Origin: an uncultured Flavobacteriaceae bacterium
GTDB lineage: Bacteria > Bacteroidota > Bacteroidia > Flavobacteriales > Flavobacteriaceae
DNA length: 64,000 nucleotides
Assembly (NCBI GenBank): GCA_947494325.1
Contig: CANLUS010000008.1
Location: forward strand, 1-64,000
Direction: 5' to 3'
Shown: positions 1 through 8,484 of the stretch, piece by piece
Position numbering within the stretch: position 1 is the stretch's first letter
How the letters are laid out: each line of letters starts with the position of its first letter
Notes under the pieces: model-generated
Seen by the model: only the letters and a program-made list of their open reading frames with translations
What the model was told of the DNA's origin: nothing
Databases searched by the model: none
Translations under genes and position numbers: made by a program

Positions 1-121
1 ATCCTTTTTATCAATAATCATTTTGGCGATAATGGAAATAATTTTCACCAAAATAGTTATATATATTTAATTATGTTACTGGTTTATAATCCTTTTTATC
101 AATAATCATTTTGGCGATAAT
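1..121. repeat. 33-bp perfect direct repeat at the end of the acyl-CoA dehydrogenase gene
   Basis: Bases 1-33 and 89-121 are identical. The second copy is inside the 3' end of the acyl-CoA dehydrogenase gene (71-1237, minus), where it encodes the IIAKMIIDKKD region. The first copy lies just past that gene's stop. The sequences differ on the far side of both copies, so only 33 bp are shared. It could be a local duplication of the gene's tail or an artefact of an assembly edge. Confidence 0.9.
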
Positions 122-1237
122 TTCTCTTAAAATTTCTGAGGTACCACCACCTATGGGGCCTAGTCGACTATCGCGTAATAATCGCGCCATAGGATAGTCT
201 TCCATATAACCGTATCCGCCTAATAACTGTAAACAATCATAAGCCACTTGATCGGCAACTTTTGTTGATACTAATTTTGACATGCTGGCTTCTTTTACAA
301 CGTATTCACCATCATTTAATCGTTTAGCAGTCGCATAATTGAATACTTTACAAACTTCAACCTCACTTGCCATATCTGCAACCTTATGACGTAATGCTTG
401 GAACTTATCGATTGTTTTTCCGAAAGCCACTCGCTCACTCATATATTGTAAGACGTACTCAATCGCATATTCAGATCTTGCATGCGCATTGATACCCATT
501 ACTAAACGTTCTAAGGCAAAATGCTGCATGATATACGGAAACCCTTTTCCTTCTTCGCCCATTAAATTTGCCGCAGGAATTTCAACATTATCGAAAGCAA
601 TCTCACCAGTATCCGAGGCGCGCCACCCAAGTTTATCTAGTTTAGTTACTGATATTCCAGCAGTCTTACTATCAATTACAAAAATACTCATGCCTTTATT
701 GCCAAGTTCAGGTTGTGTCTTTGCAGCGACTACCATATAATCGCTATAGACAGCGTTCGTAATAAAGGTTTTCGAGCCATTTAAAATATAAGAATCTCCT
801 TTTTTAATCGCAGTAGTGCGCATACCTGCAACATCAGAGCCACCAAAAGGCTCGCTAATGCATAAGCAACCAATTTTTTCACCTTCGACACTTGGAACTA
901 GATATTCTTTTTTGATACGATCATCGCCCTCTTTGTTCAAGTGAGTCATCGCTAAGTAGGCGTGTGCCCACATAGCCGCGGCAAAACCACCTGAATTAAT
1001 CTTCTGTAATTCTTCTAAGAATATGACCGTATAAAATAAATCAAGATCTAGACCTCCGTACTCTTCTGGAGTATTAAGTCCAAAATAACCCATTTCTCCA
1101 ACTTTCTTCCAGATAAATCGCTCAATAGTTCCTTCTTTTTCCCACTTTTCGATGTGTGGAACAACTTCTTTCTGAAGAAACTCTTTGAAACTTTGTCGGA
1201 AAGATTCATGCTCTTCCGTAAAATACATACTGCTCAT
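71..1237 (-). CDS. acyl-CoA dehydrogenase
   Basis: Flavin-dependent acyl-CoA dehydrogenase (388 aa); the family oxidises an acyl-CoA to the 2,3-enoyl-CoA and passes electrons to ETF. The layout is complete: helical N-terminal domain, the EPFGGSD flavin segment near residue 130, NGSKTFITN near 153, and a C-terminal helical domain ending in LGGYGYMEDYP and GGGTSEI. Short- and medium-chain enzymes carry the catalytic glutamate as YEGTSEI. That position is glycine here, and a glutamate sits instead in the helix G segment ALERLVMG (about residue 243), as in isovaleryl- and long-chain dehydrogenases. The substrate cannot be read. ATG at 1237 is preferred to the TTG at 1243. The HhH gene upstream ends 8 bases before this start, so the two are probably co-transcribed. 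Confidence 0.93.
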   Translation of the reverse strand: MSSMYFTEEHESFRQSFKEFLQKEVVPHIEKWEKEGTIERFIWKKVGEMGYFGLNTPEEYGGLDLDLFYTVIFLEELQKINSGGFAAAMWAHAYLAMTHLNKEGDDRIKKEYLVPSVEGEKIGCLCISEPFGGSDVAGMRTTAIKKGDSYILNGSKTFITNAVYSDYMVVAAKTQPELGNKGMSIFVIDSKTAGISVTKLDKLGWRASDTGEIAFDNVEIPAANLMGEEGKGFPYIMQHFALERLVMGINAHARSEYAIEYVLQYMSERVAFGKTIDKFQALRHKVADMASEVEVCKVFNYATAKRLNDGEYVVKEASMSKLVSTKVADQVAYDCLQLLGGYGYMEDYPMARLLRDSRLGPIGGGTSEILREIIAKMIIDKKDYKPVT

Positions 1238-1245
1238 AAACAAGT

Positions 1246-2118
1246 CTATTTGGCTTTCAAATATAAGGCTATTCTATCAAATTTTTCTAATGGGAAACCC
1301 TCAATTTTTTTCAATTCTTCGAGCGATTGAATTTCAGCAACTTCATCCCTGTAAGCGAATATTTTTTTCGTTAATTGATAGTCGATGTATACGATTGCCA
1401 GCACCTCTTTAAACGTGGCCTCATTCAAGTTTATTTTTTGAATTAAAGGCGGATTTTCAATCTTAAAGCGCTCTAAGATGCGAGTTGCAACCTTACTTTC
1501 AAGACCGTAGACTTCGTACAATTGTTCATTAAGTGAAAAACCACCCAATTTATTTCTATAGTTAATGATTCGATTGCCTAAGACGTTTCCAACTCCGGTA
1601 ACTTTAATTAAATCATTAACAGTGGTTGAGTTAAGAGCCGTTTCATTACTGTTGTTTGTACTTGAGACTTTTATTGCGAAGTTTGTTCTTGTCTTTTTAT
1701 TGTTTACCCAATCTGGAAATTTAAAATGAGGTGAGATAATAGCCAATAGGCTATCTGAAACTTTTGTTATCTGTTGAAATTCACTTATTGAATTAATATA
1801 ATTACCATTAGCTCTATGTTGGAGTAATCTATCAATTTCTTTCGTTGACATACCTAATTGATAACCTTTGAAGTCACTTATAAAACTTGGGTTAAATGGA
1901 AAGATCTTAGGCTTTTTGACTTCTAATTGAATGGCTTTCAATGAGTCAATTTCTTGTTGAAACCGACTAATTTCTTCTGTATTGAAATCAGTAGAATTAT
2001 CATCAGAAAAATCAACAAAAAAATAGAGTAGTTGTAATGTGATTATAATGATGGCCAAAAACAAAACCCCATTTCGTTGGCTTTTGTTATACCAGAAATG
2101 GGATTTAAATTTTGTCAT
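1246..2118 (-). CDS. helix-hairpin-helix (ComEA-like) membrane-anchored protein
   Basis: 290-aa protein with one N-terminal membrane segment (about residues 17-35) and a soluble remainder. It carries at least two, probably three, helix-hairpin-helix units. The clearest contain VTGVGNVLGNRIINYR (about residues 180-195) and a C-terminal unit with KKIEGFPLEKF. Such units bind the DNA backbone in ComEA-type uptake receptors, and Bacteroidota commonly encode this 'helix-hairpin-helix domain-containing protein' with a single anchor. A role in DNA handling at the membrane is inferred. It lies between the symporter and the acyl-CoA dehydrogenase with gaps of about 10 bp, suggesting one transcript. 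Confidence 0.8.
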   Translation of the reverse strand: MTKFKSHFWYNKSQRNGVLFLAIIIITLQLLYFFVDFSDDNSTDFNTEEISRFQQEIDSLKAIQLEVKKPKIFPFNPSFISDFKGYQLGMSTKEIDRLLQHRANGNYINSISEFQQITKVSDSLLAIISPHFKFPDWVNNKKTRTNFAIKVSSTNNSNETALNSTTVNDLIKVTGVGNVLGNRIINYRNKLGGFSLNEQLYEVYGLESKVATRILERFKIENPPLIQKINLNEATFKEVLAIVYIDYQLTKKIFAYRDEVAEIQSLEELKKIEGFPLEKFDRIALYLKAK

Positions 2119-2128
2119 TGAAATATGT

Positions 2129-3733
2129 TTATTCTTTGGCTGCCTTTATAGCATCTAAGTATCTTCTTAATTGTTTCTTGACCACTGGGAACAAGAAATA
2201 CAATCCAACCATATTCGGGAACACCATAGCGAAAATCATGGCGTCAGAGAAAGCCCATATAGACCCCATACTTGCAGAAGCACCAATTACGATAAACGTT
2301 AAGAACAAAAATTTATATGTCAAATCGGCTGCTTTGCCGCGACCAAATAAGAATTTCCAAGATTGTAAACCGTAATATGACCATGATATCATGGTTGATA
2401 CTGCGAATAAAAATACAGCTATGGTCAAGAATATATTAGAATAAGGGATGTATTCTGCGAATGCTTTAGCAGTAATACCAGCACCTTCATAAGCGACACC
2501 ATCGATTAAGACTGCTCCAGAACCGTCTCCTCCGTATTCAAAGAAACCTCCAAAATTAAAAATGATAATAACCAAAGCGGTCATTGTACAAATTACAACT
2601 GTATCAATAAATGGTTCTAAAAGTGCTACTAAACCTTCAGAGGCTGAATATTTCGTTTTTACAGCAGAGTGCGCAATAGATGCCGAACCTGCTCCCGCTT
2701 CATTTGAGAAAGCTGCACGTTGAAAACCAACGAGTAAAACTCCAATTACACCACCAACACCAATCGCTCTTGGATTAAACGCCTCGCTGAAAATTAATCC
2801 AAAGGCATCATCGATAAAAGAAAAATTACTTAAGATGATGTACAAACAAGCAATTAAATAAAGAACAGCCATGAATGGTACAACTTTTTCAGTTACAGAT
2901 GCAATTCTTTTAATTCCACCAATAATAATAATACCTACTAAAACTGCAATGGCTATTCCAATCCAGAAACCTGCGGCCGAACTTTCTAACGACATCAATT
3001 CTTTTAATACAATGGTTGCTTGATTCGATTGTGCCGCATTACCACCACCAAACGAACCTCCAATACAAAAGATTGCAAATAATACAGCAGCAATTTTTCC
3101 TAAGGTTACAAATCCTTTTTCTTTGAGTCCTTTACTGATGTAATACATAGGTCCACCATAAACGGTACCATCTTCTCCTACATCACGATATTGCACACCT
3201 AAGGTACATTCTACAAATTTTGTTGACATACCTAATAATCCACACACAATCATCCAAAAAGTAGCTCCGGGTCCACCCAGTGCAATAGCTAGCGCAACAC
3301 CCGCGATATTTCCATTACCAACGGTACCTGAAACGGCTGTGGCCAAGGCTTGAAAATGTGTTACCTCACCTTCCTTATCTTCGTCTCTTATTGTTTCAAT
3401 TGAATCTCCTCCAGGAGTAACATCTCCATAAGCAGGTTCTACAACTGCATGATCAACATCATCATATTTACCTCTTACTACATTTATGGAAGTCATGAAG
3501 TGACGAACATTTGGGAAACCAAAATAAATTGTAAAAAATGCAGCACTACCAACTAATAATACTAATACAAAAGGAATATCTGGATCGTGCCAAACATTAA
3601 AAAATATGACTTTACTAAAAAAGTCTGATACGGGTTGAAACGCTTCATCAATTTTTTGATCTAACCCTTTTTCTTGGGCAAAGGTTAGTATTGGTGCTAT
3701 TAATAATAGCATTGAAAGCAGTTTTTTCTTCAT
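2129..3733 (-). CDS. sodium:alanine/glycine-type symporter (AGCS family)
   Basis: 534-aa polytopic inner-membrane carrier of the alanine or glycine:cation symporter family, which couples Na+ entry to small amino acid uptake. Family signatures are GNGNIAG (139-145) and FSNEAGAGS (342-350). The N-terminus looks like a cleavable signal (first about 20 residues, ending TFAQ) followed by a periplasmic stretch before the first transport helix. This form occurs in Bacteroidota, but E. coli-type members lack it. An acidic loop of about 30 residues (88-120) is inserted before the GNGN motif. The substrate within alanine, glycine or serine cannot be decided. First gene of a minus-strand run of three. 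Confidence 0.92.
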   Translation of the reverse strand: MKKKLLSMLLLIAPILTFAQEKGLDQKIDEAFQPVSDFFSKVIFFNVWHDPDIPFVLVLLVGSAAFFTIYFGFPNVRHFMTSINVVRGKYDDVDHAVVEPAYGDVTPGGDSIETIRDEDKEGEVTHFQALATAVSGTVGNGNIAGVALAIALGGPGATFWMIVCGLLGMSTKFVECTLGVQYRDVGEDGTVYGGPMYYISKGLKEKGFVTLGKIAAVLFAIFCIGGSFGGGNAAQSNQATIVLKELMSLESSAAGFWIGIAIAVLVGIIIIGGIKRIASVTEKVVPFMAVLYLIACLYIILSNFSFIDDAFGLIFSEAFNPRAIGVGGVIGVLLVGFQRAAFSNEAGAGSASIAHSAVKTKYSASEGLVALLEPFIDTVVICTMTALVIIIFNFGGFFEYGGDGSGAVLIDGVAYEGAGITAKAFAEYIPYSNIFLTIAVFLFAVSTMISWSYYGLQSWKFLFGRGKAADLTYKFLFLTFIVIGASASMGSIWAFSDAMIFAMVFPNMVGLYFLFPVVKKQLRRYLDAIKAAKE

Positions 3734-3839
3734 AATTAATTGAGTTAATTTTTTATTGGGAGCTGCAATATCCTAAAAAAAAGGAGTTACCACAAATTTT
3801 GTGTGCTAAATGTTGGTAGATAAATGAAGTAAAAAACAT

Positions 3840-3875
3840 AAAACCCTCCATCAGATTCACCGAATAGAGGGTTTT
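3840..3875. other. hairpin with 9-bp stem in a divergent intergenic region
   Basis: AAAACCCTC (3840-3848) pairs with GAGGGTTTT (3867-3875) around an 18-base loop. It looks like an intrinsic terminator, and on the minus strand a T-rich stretch follows it. However, both flanking genes (start 3733 minus, start 3999 plus) point away from it, so it ends neither of them. It could end a small untranslated transcript or form a leader structure for the symporter mRNA. Confidence 0.5.
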
Positions 3876-3953
3876 AAAAACCAAAATGAGATTGTATAAA
3901 TTTTAAAAACCCAATGTCTTTTATCATACAACATTCATATGACGTGGGCTTCG

Positions 3954-3961
3954 TATATTTG
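3954..3961 (+). promoter_or_regulatory. -7 promoter element TATATTTG for the CoA-binding gene
   Basis: TATATTTG matches the Bacteroidota -7 consensus TAnnTTTG and lies 37 bases before the ATG at 3999. I could not find a clear TTTG -33 partner at the usual spacing. Confidence 0.5.
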
Positions 3962-3998
3962 TAACAGTGATTAACAAATGATTAACAGACTTTAACAA

Positions 3999-4361
3999 AT
4001 GTCAAAAAATACATTAGTAATTGGAGCTTCCTTAAAAGGACATAGATATTCAAATATCGCCATTAAAAGATTGGTTACAAAAGGTCATAATGTCATGGCT
4101 ATAGGTTTAAGAGAAGGAAAAATTGCAGGTGTAGAAATTGTTGATGAAAAACTAAATTTTAAAAATATTGATACTGTGACGCTATATTTAAATCCAAGTC
4201 GACAGGCGGTCTACTATGAATATATCTTGTCGTTGAATCCTCAACGTGTAATTTTTAACCCAGGCACAGAGAATCCAGCGTTTGTCGAGCTCTTGAGAAA
4301 GCAGGATATCCATGCTGAGGTTGCTTGTACGCTTGTATTGTTATCTACCGATCAGTATTAA
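3999..4361 (+). CDS. CoA-binding domain protein (CoA_binding_2 type)
   Basis: Small soluble 120-aa protein with a single Rossmann-like fold. The glycine-rich turn VIGASLKGHRYSN opens the protein, and NPGTENPAFVELL follows near residue 89. This matches short stand-alone CoA-binding proteins (YccU-like family) related to the succinyl-CoA synthetase alpha N-domain. The physiological partner of such proteins is unknown. Single-gene unit preceded by a TAnnTTTG element. It converges on the GT-C gene, and the two coding regions overlap by 4 bp (4358-4361). Confidence 0.85.
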   Translation: MSKNTLVIGASLKGHRYSNIAIKRLVTKGHNVMAIGLREGKIAGVEIVDEKLNFKNIDTVTLYLNPSRQAVYYEYILSLNPQRVIFNPGTENPAFVELLRKQDIHAEVACTLVLLSTDQY

Positions 4362-5755
4362 TCTAATAACAGTTTGGGTTTTTTCTTAAAAACTTCCCAT
4401 AGCAAAACGCCATAAACAACAATATATTCAAAGGCGATAATCCATAAGTTTTCAGTGTTATTAGTATTCGCATAGGCGAGATAGCTAATGATAATAATTA
4501 GGCTCCACACTAATGGGAACTTATATCGGGTAAAAATGGATAAAATAAGAGGTGTTGCCAAATACCATGGATGTACTGTTGTTGCTGTAAAGTAATAAAA
4601 CGTGAGTACAAATAACATGGCCGTTATTAATTGAACGGATGTTTTGTTTTTTCTAAAAAAGGTCACCAGAAGGGTAAAGCTTAGAACGACAATCGGGATT
4701 ATTTTTCCGATAACTGCAATTTCATTGAAACCTCTAAAGGTATACCCATAAGCACGCGCGAGATAATAAATACTAGCGTTAAATTCAAAATTTCGAAACC
4801 ATAGACCAACTGTTTCACTATAGTTACTAATAAATTTTGTAGAAAGAAATGGCAAAAACAAAATTACTACTACTAGAAGTATGATAAGGTAAAAACTGGT
4901 TAATCTGAGCAATCTTGAAATCAAAGTTCCTGATGTAATCTGATCATTTGAAAATGGATGCTTTTTTTGAATGAAATATTGAAAAAATACTGGTAAAAAT
5001 ATCAAGGGGATCAGTTTGACAGAGATGGATAATGCAAATATTGCGGCGGCTAGTTTCCACCTACCTTTTTGAAGTAAGTACAGTGCCCAAATCAAAAAGA
5101 ATATCATGACCGCTTCGAAATGTAAGTTGCCCGTTAACTCAATAATTATGAAGGGATTTAATAGATACCAAAATATATGATGTACTGGTAGATTTAAATT
5201 GGCAAGTAATTTCTTGCCGAAAAAGAGAATGCCTATATCGGCAATGATAATGAGCAAACGCATTACTACAACAGATCCTAAGATGTTGTTACCTGAAAAT
5301 AGACCGGCTATTACAAAACAAAGTTGATTAATAGGAGGGTAGTTTGTATAATGACTAGCACTAAGTGCTCCCATACCTTCGTGCAATTCTATAGCTTGAT
5401 TTACAGGGAGCTGAGCATTTTGTATAAATGAATCGACCGTATAGAGATATGGGTTAAATCCTTCTAGTATCATGCGTCCATCCCAAATGAATCGATAAAA
5501 ATCTTGCGACAAATTTGGGATCGAAAACAAAAACAATACCCTAAATAGTATTGTGAGAAATACTAAAAACTTAAAGTCATTTTTAACTAATTGGAGGAGC
5601 TTGTAAAATAAAAAGAAAAGTCCTCCATAAAGTAAAATTAACTTGGAATAATCCGTGCGTTGTAAGTCATAAGCAAAAGAAGTATAGAAAACAGCACTAA
5701 CTAACCCCAGTAAAATGGGTATTCGGATACTTTTTAAATACGAAATAGTTGGCAT
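4358..5755 (-). CDS. polytopic GT-C type glycosyltransferase (mannosyltransferase-like)
   Basis: 465-aa membrane protein with about ten hydrophobic helices and a short acidic motif in an early loop (YRFIWDGRMILEGFNPY, about residues 87-103). This is typical of GT-C enzymes that use a polyprenyl-phosphate sugar, including DUF2029/mannosyltransferase proteins. Further family-like points are TNYPPINQ (about 137-144) and HPWYLATP near residue 395. It probably adds a hexose to a lipid-linked or cell-surface glycan from the periplasmic face. It is the last gene of the minus-strand operon whose upstream members are two GT2 enzymes, so one of these could charge the lipid donor it uses. The exact sugar cannot be read. 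Confidence 0.75.
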   Translation of the reverse strand: MPTISYLKSIRIPILLGLVSAVFYTSFAYDLQRTDYSKLILLYGGLFFLFYKLLQLVKNDFKFLVFLTILFRVLFLFSIPNLSQDFYRFIWDGRMILEGFNPYLYTVDSFIQNAQLPVNQAIELHEGMGALSASHYTNYPPINQLCFVIAGLFSGNNILGSVVVMRLLIIIADIGILFFGKKLLANLNLPVHHIFWYLLNPFIIIELTGNLHFEAVMIFFLIWALYLLQKGRWKLAAAIFALSISVKLIPLIFLPVFFQYFIQKKHPFSNDQITSGTLISRLLRLTSFYLIILLVVVILFLPFLSTKFISNYSETVGLWFRNFEFNASIYYLARAYGYTFRGFNEIAVIGKIIPIVVLSFTLLVTFFRKNKTSVQLITAMLFVLTFYYFTATTVHPWYLATPLILSIFTRYKFPLVWSLIIIISYLAYANTNNTENLWIIAFEYIVVYGVLLWEVFKKKPKLLLD

Positions 5756-5818
5756 TACTTTTAATGGATAACAACGATTACTCAGTCAATCGCTAAATTT
5801 AATAAAATAGGATGTTTA

Positions 5819-7309
5819 TTACGCTTTCGAAGTTAATGATTTGAAGAATACATATCCAAATCCTAAGAACAACATAAGATGAAAAGGGAACAATGCGAAA
5901 TCACCTCCAGCGTCTCCTACTATAAAGGCACTATACATCCCAAATGCAAAATAAACTGCTAATAATCCTTCAAAAATGACATTTAAAGAAATCTTTTTTC
6001 GCAAATATTTGTTGCCTTTCCAAGTATCGGTTAAAGAACTAATGTTGAATTTAGGAGTACGTACAAATTCACTTTTTTTACCGAAATGTCCTTCTATAAC
6101 AGCGATAGAATTATGTAATGAAAACCCCATGGCAATAGAGAAAAAAGTAAAAAACATACCAATATATCGAATGAAACTTTTAAAACCACCACCATATTTA
6201 CTTTTGTACATAAACCAATAACAGATGAAGAAAATAATGGTACTTATTACAAAAAAGCTCATCACGAAAAAGTAAACTTTTAAATGAGTATATTCATTTT
6301 TGATATAGAGCATAGGAATACTTAGCACACCAACTATTAGAACATTCAAAAACATCGTACTATTTAGTAGGTGTAAAATACCATGCACTTTTGTTTTTGG
6401 CGAAATACTTTTGTTTTTGAGAACTTTCCAAAGCATTTTTTTAAAATTTTCGGCACCGCCCTTATTCCATCTAAATTGTTGCGTACGAGCCGCACTTATA
6501 ACGACTGGAAGTTCTGCAGGTGTTTCAACATCTTCTAAATATTTGAATTTCCAATTTTTTAATTGCGCGCGGTAACTGAGGTCCAAATCTTCTGTTAAGG
6601 TATCGCCTTCCCAATTTCCTGCGTCGATGATACACTCTTTTCGCCAAACACCCGCTGTACCATTGAAATTTATAAAATGCCCTTTACTATTACGACCAAC
6701 TTGTTCTAAGGTAAAATGAGCATCCAAGGCAAATGCCTGAATTCTAGTGAGAATAGAATAATCTCTATTGATATGCCCCCAACGTGTTTGAACTACCCCA
6801 ATTTCAGCATCCTTGAAATAAGGAATGGTATTTATTAGCCAGTCTTTTTTTGGTAAAAAATCGGCATCAAAAATGGCAATGAATTCTCCCTTTGCGATTT
6901 CTAACCCTTCCTTTAGCGCTCCTGCTTTAAATCCTTGACGATTCTCTCTACAAATATGAATAATATCTAAGCCTTGTTCTTTTAGTTGTTGTATTTGGGC
7001 TGCTGTAGTTTTTACCGTTTCGTCGGTTGAGTCGTCTAACACCTGAATCTCAAGTCGATTCTTAGGGTAGTCAAGGAGAGCAATATTATCAAGTAAGCGC
7101 TGCATGACATACATCTCGTTAAAAACGGGTAGTTGAATAGTCACATATGGTACTTCATCTTTATTTGTTAAATCATATTTTAGCGCGGTATCATTCTTTT
7201 TCTGAGCAGCGATATAATTAAACAACAGATTCAATTGCGCTAATGCATACATAAAAATAAGCAATAAGGCGACTGAATAAATTCCGATAATTATACTTTC
7301 TAGAATCAT
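5819..7309 (-). CDS. cellulose-synthase-like family 2 glycosyltransferase
   Basis: 496-aa processive-type GT2 membrane enzyme. It has one N-terminal helix, a cytosolic GT-A domain and about four C-terminal helices. All catalytic motifs are present: LDDSTDET (91-98), the metal-binding DAD (148-150), TED (239-241) and QQFRW (277-281). This set is shared by CsbB/CESA-like and glucomannan-synthase-like enzymes that polymerise or add beta-linked sugars at the membrane. It lacks a PilZ domain, so no cyclic-di-GMP control is visible. It directly abuts the DPM1-like gene (stop to start without a gap), implying coupled expression. The product glycan is unknown. Confidence 0.88.
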   Translation of the reverse strand: MILESIIIGIYSVALLLIFMYALAQLNLLFNYIAAQKKNDTALKYDLTNKDEVPYVTIQLPVFNEMYVMQRLLDNIALLDYPKNRLEIQVLDDSTDETVKTTAAQIQQLKEQGLDIIHICRENRQGFKAGALKEGLEIAKGEFIAIFDADFLPKKDWLINTIPYFKDAEIGVVQTRWGHINRDYSILTRIQAFALDAHFTLEQVGRNSKGHFINFNGTAGVWRKECIIDAGNWEGDTLTEDLDLSYRAQLKNWKFKYLEDVETPAELPVVISAARTQQFRWNKGGAENFKKMLWKVLKNKSISPKTKVHGILHLLNSTMFLNVLIVGVLSIPMLYIKNEYTHLKVYFFVMSFFVISTIIFFICYWFMYKSKYGGGFKSFIRYIGMFFTFFSIAMGFSLHNSIAVIEGHFGKKSEFVRTPKFNISSLTDTWKGNKYLRKKISLNVIFEGLLAVYFAFGMYSAFIVGDAGGDFALFPFHLMLFLGFGYVFFKSLTSKA

Positions 7310-8011
7310 TTATTTAAAACTATATTTAAAAATCCAACCTAAAATTTTTACGCCTGCCATTACCGATCCTTTCACCGTTCCTGATACTTTTGAAACTCCA
7401 ATTCTATTTCTATATTTCATTGGTATTTCTGTATATGATAACTTTTGCTTTAGTGCTTTTAATTGCATTTCAACAGTCCATCCATAGGTTTTATCTTCCA
7501 TTTTAAGACCGAGTAATTTATCATATTTTATGGCTCTAAAAGGACCTAAATCGGTAAATCTAGCATTGAAAAATAATTTCATCAAAAATGTAGCTAACCA
7601 ATTTCCGAAAACTTGTTGCGGAGTCATAGAACCCTGTTCACGTAGTCGTTTAACTCTCGCTCCAATTACAAAATCTAAGCCTTGTTTTTCAATTGGAGCT
7701 ATAAGTTCTATTAATTGTTCGGGATAATCTGAATAGTCGCCATCTAAAAAAACAATGATGTCAGGCTTTTTTTCAATGTTTTGGGATTGCTTGGCAATGT
7801 ATTCCATACCCTTTAAACACGCGTATCCATAACCCTTTTGAGGTTCTTTTAAAACCGTCGCTCCTGCATTTTCAGCATATTGTTCGGTGTTGTCAGTAGA
7901 ATTATTGCTTACAACAACAACTTCTTGAACGACTGAGGGAATATCAAGGATAACATTTGCGATAGACGCTTCCTCATTATAGGCTGGAATGATAACTTTA
8001 ATAACGCTCAT
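7310..8011 (-). CDS. family 2 glycosyltransferase, DPM1/polyprenyl-phosphate type
   Basis: 233-aa soluble GT-A enzyme. PAYNEE (9-14), VSNNSTDNT (34-42) and the metal-binding DGD (90-92) are intact, and GPFRAIKYDKL follows the acceptor region. Length and motifs fit dolichyl/polyprenyl-phosphate mannose or glucose synthases, which charge a lipid carrier with one sugar. There is no C-terminal membrane segment, unlike many bacterial relatives, so it may act with the neighbouring membrane enzymes. It overlaps the MORN-like gene upstream by 4 bp (8008-8011), and the cellulose-synthase-like gene follows at once. Confidence 0.87.
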   Translation of the reverse strand: MSVIKVIIPAYNEEASIANVILDIPSVVQEVVVVSNNSTDNTEQYAENAGATVLKEPQKGYGYACLKGMEYIAKQSQNIEKKPDIIVFLDGDYSDYPEQLIELIAPIEKQGLDFVIGARVKRLREQGSMTPQQVFGNWLATFLMKLFFNARFTDLGPFRAIKYDKLLGLKMEDKTYGWTVEMQLKALKQKLSYTEIPMKYRNRIGVSKVSGTVKGSVMAGVKILGWIFKYSFK

Positions 8012-8484
8012 CTGAGATCTGACATTTTATTTTCTTTTCTGAAGGATTTTAAATCGGTCCATTCTTTTATCTTTTTGTTGTTACTATATTTTTCAGCTTT
8101 CACCAGTTTTTTATGTTTGTAAATGAGGCAGTAACCATTTTTTTTGTTGTTTTTAAACTGACATTTCATATCTATAATACTACCTCTATCATAAAATACC
8201 CACCAGTTACTTTTAATACCTTTCTCAAAATGTCCGGCTTCTTTCTTCTCTCCATTTCGCGTGTAAAAATACCAGTATTTTATTGGTTTTCCTTTATGGT
8301 AACGACCTTCTTTTTTAATAGTTCCATTAGGATTATAGAATTTCCAATAATCAATTTTTATACTATTTTGTTGCCACCCTTCTTCTTTTAAAACACCATT
8401 CTTGTAATATGACTTATGGTATTTTTTTTGTGCAGCAAGAGAAATACTTAACATTAATAGAAACACGAAGAGTTTATTTTGCAT
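8008..8484 (-). CDS. secreted MORN-like / YwqK-type repeat protein
   Basis: 158 aa with a signal peptide (first about 18 residues, ending SLAAQ). The rest is built from about five repeats of the pattern 'Y..G..K.EG....G...YW.FY', which is the MORN-like variant seen in YwqK-type proteins. Such repeats form small beta sheets. The annotation 'toxin-antitoxin YwqK family antitoxin' is often applied to them in Bacteroidota, but no toxin lies nearby. Function unknown; it is probably periplasmic or surface-exposed. It overlaps the polyferredoxin gene by 11 bp and the DPM1-like gene by 4 bp, so it is firmly inside this operon. Confidence 0.8.
   Translation of the reverse strand: MQNKLFVFLLMLSISLAAQKKYHKSYYKNGVLKEEGWQQNSIKIDYWKFYNPNGTIKKEGRYHKGKPIKYWYFYTRNGEKKEAGHFEKGIKSNWWVFYDRGSIIDMKCQFKNNKKNGYCLIYKHKKLVKAEKYSNNKKIKEWTDLKSFRKENKMSDLR

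Noticed and set aside
8113-8391. Plus-strand ORF of 92 codons
   Set aside because: Antisense shadow of the MORN-like gene with no signal, motif or promoter.
8008-8484. Toxin-antitoxin system based on the YwqK antitoxin label
   Set aside because: No toxin gene is adjacent, and the protein is a secreted repeat protein inside a glycosyltransferase operon.
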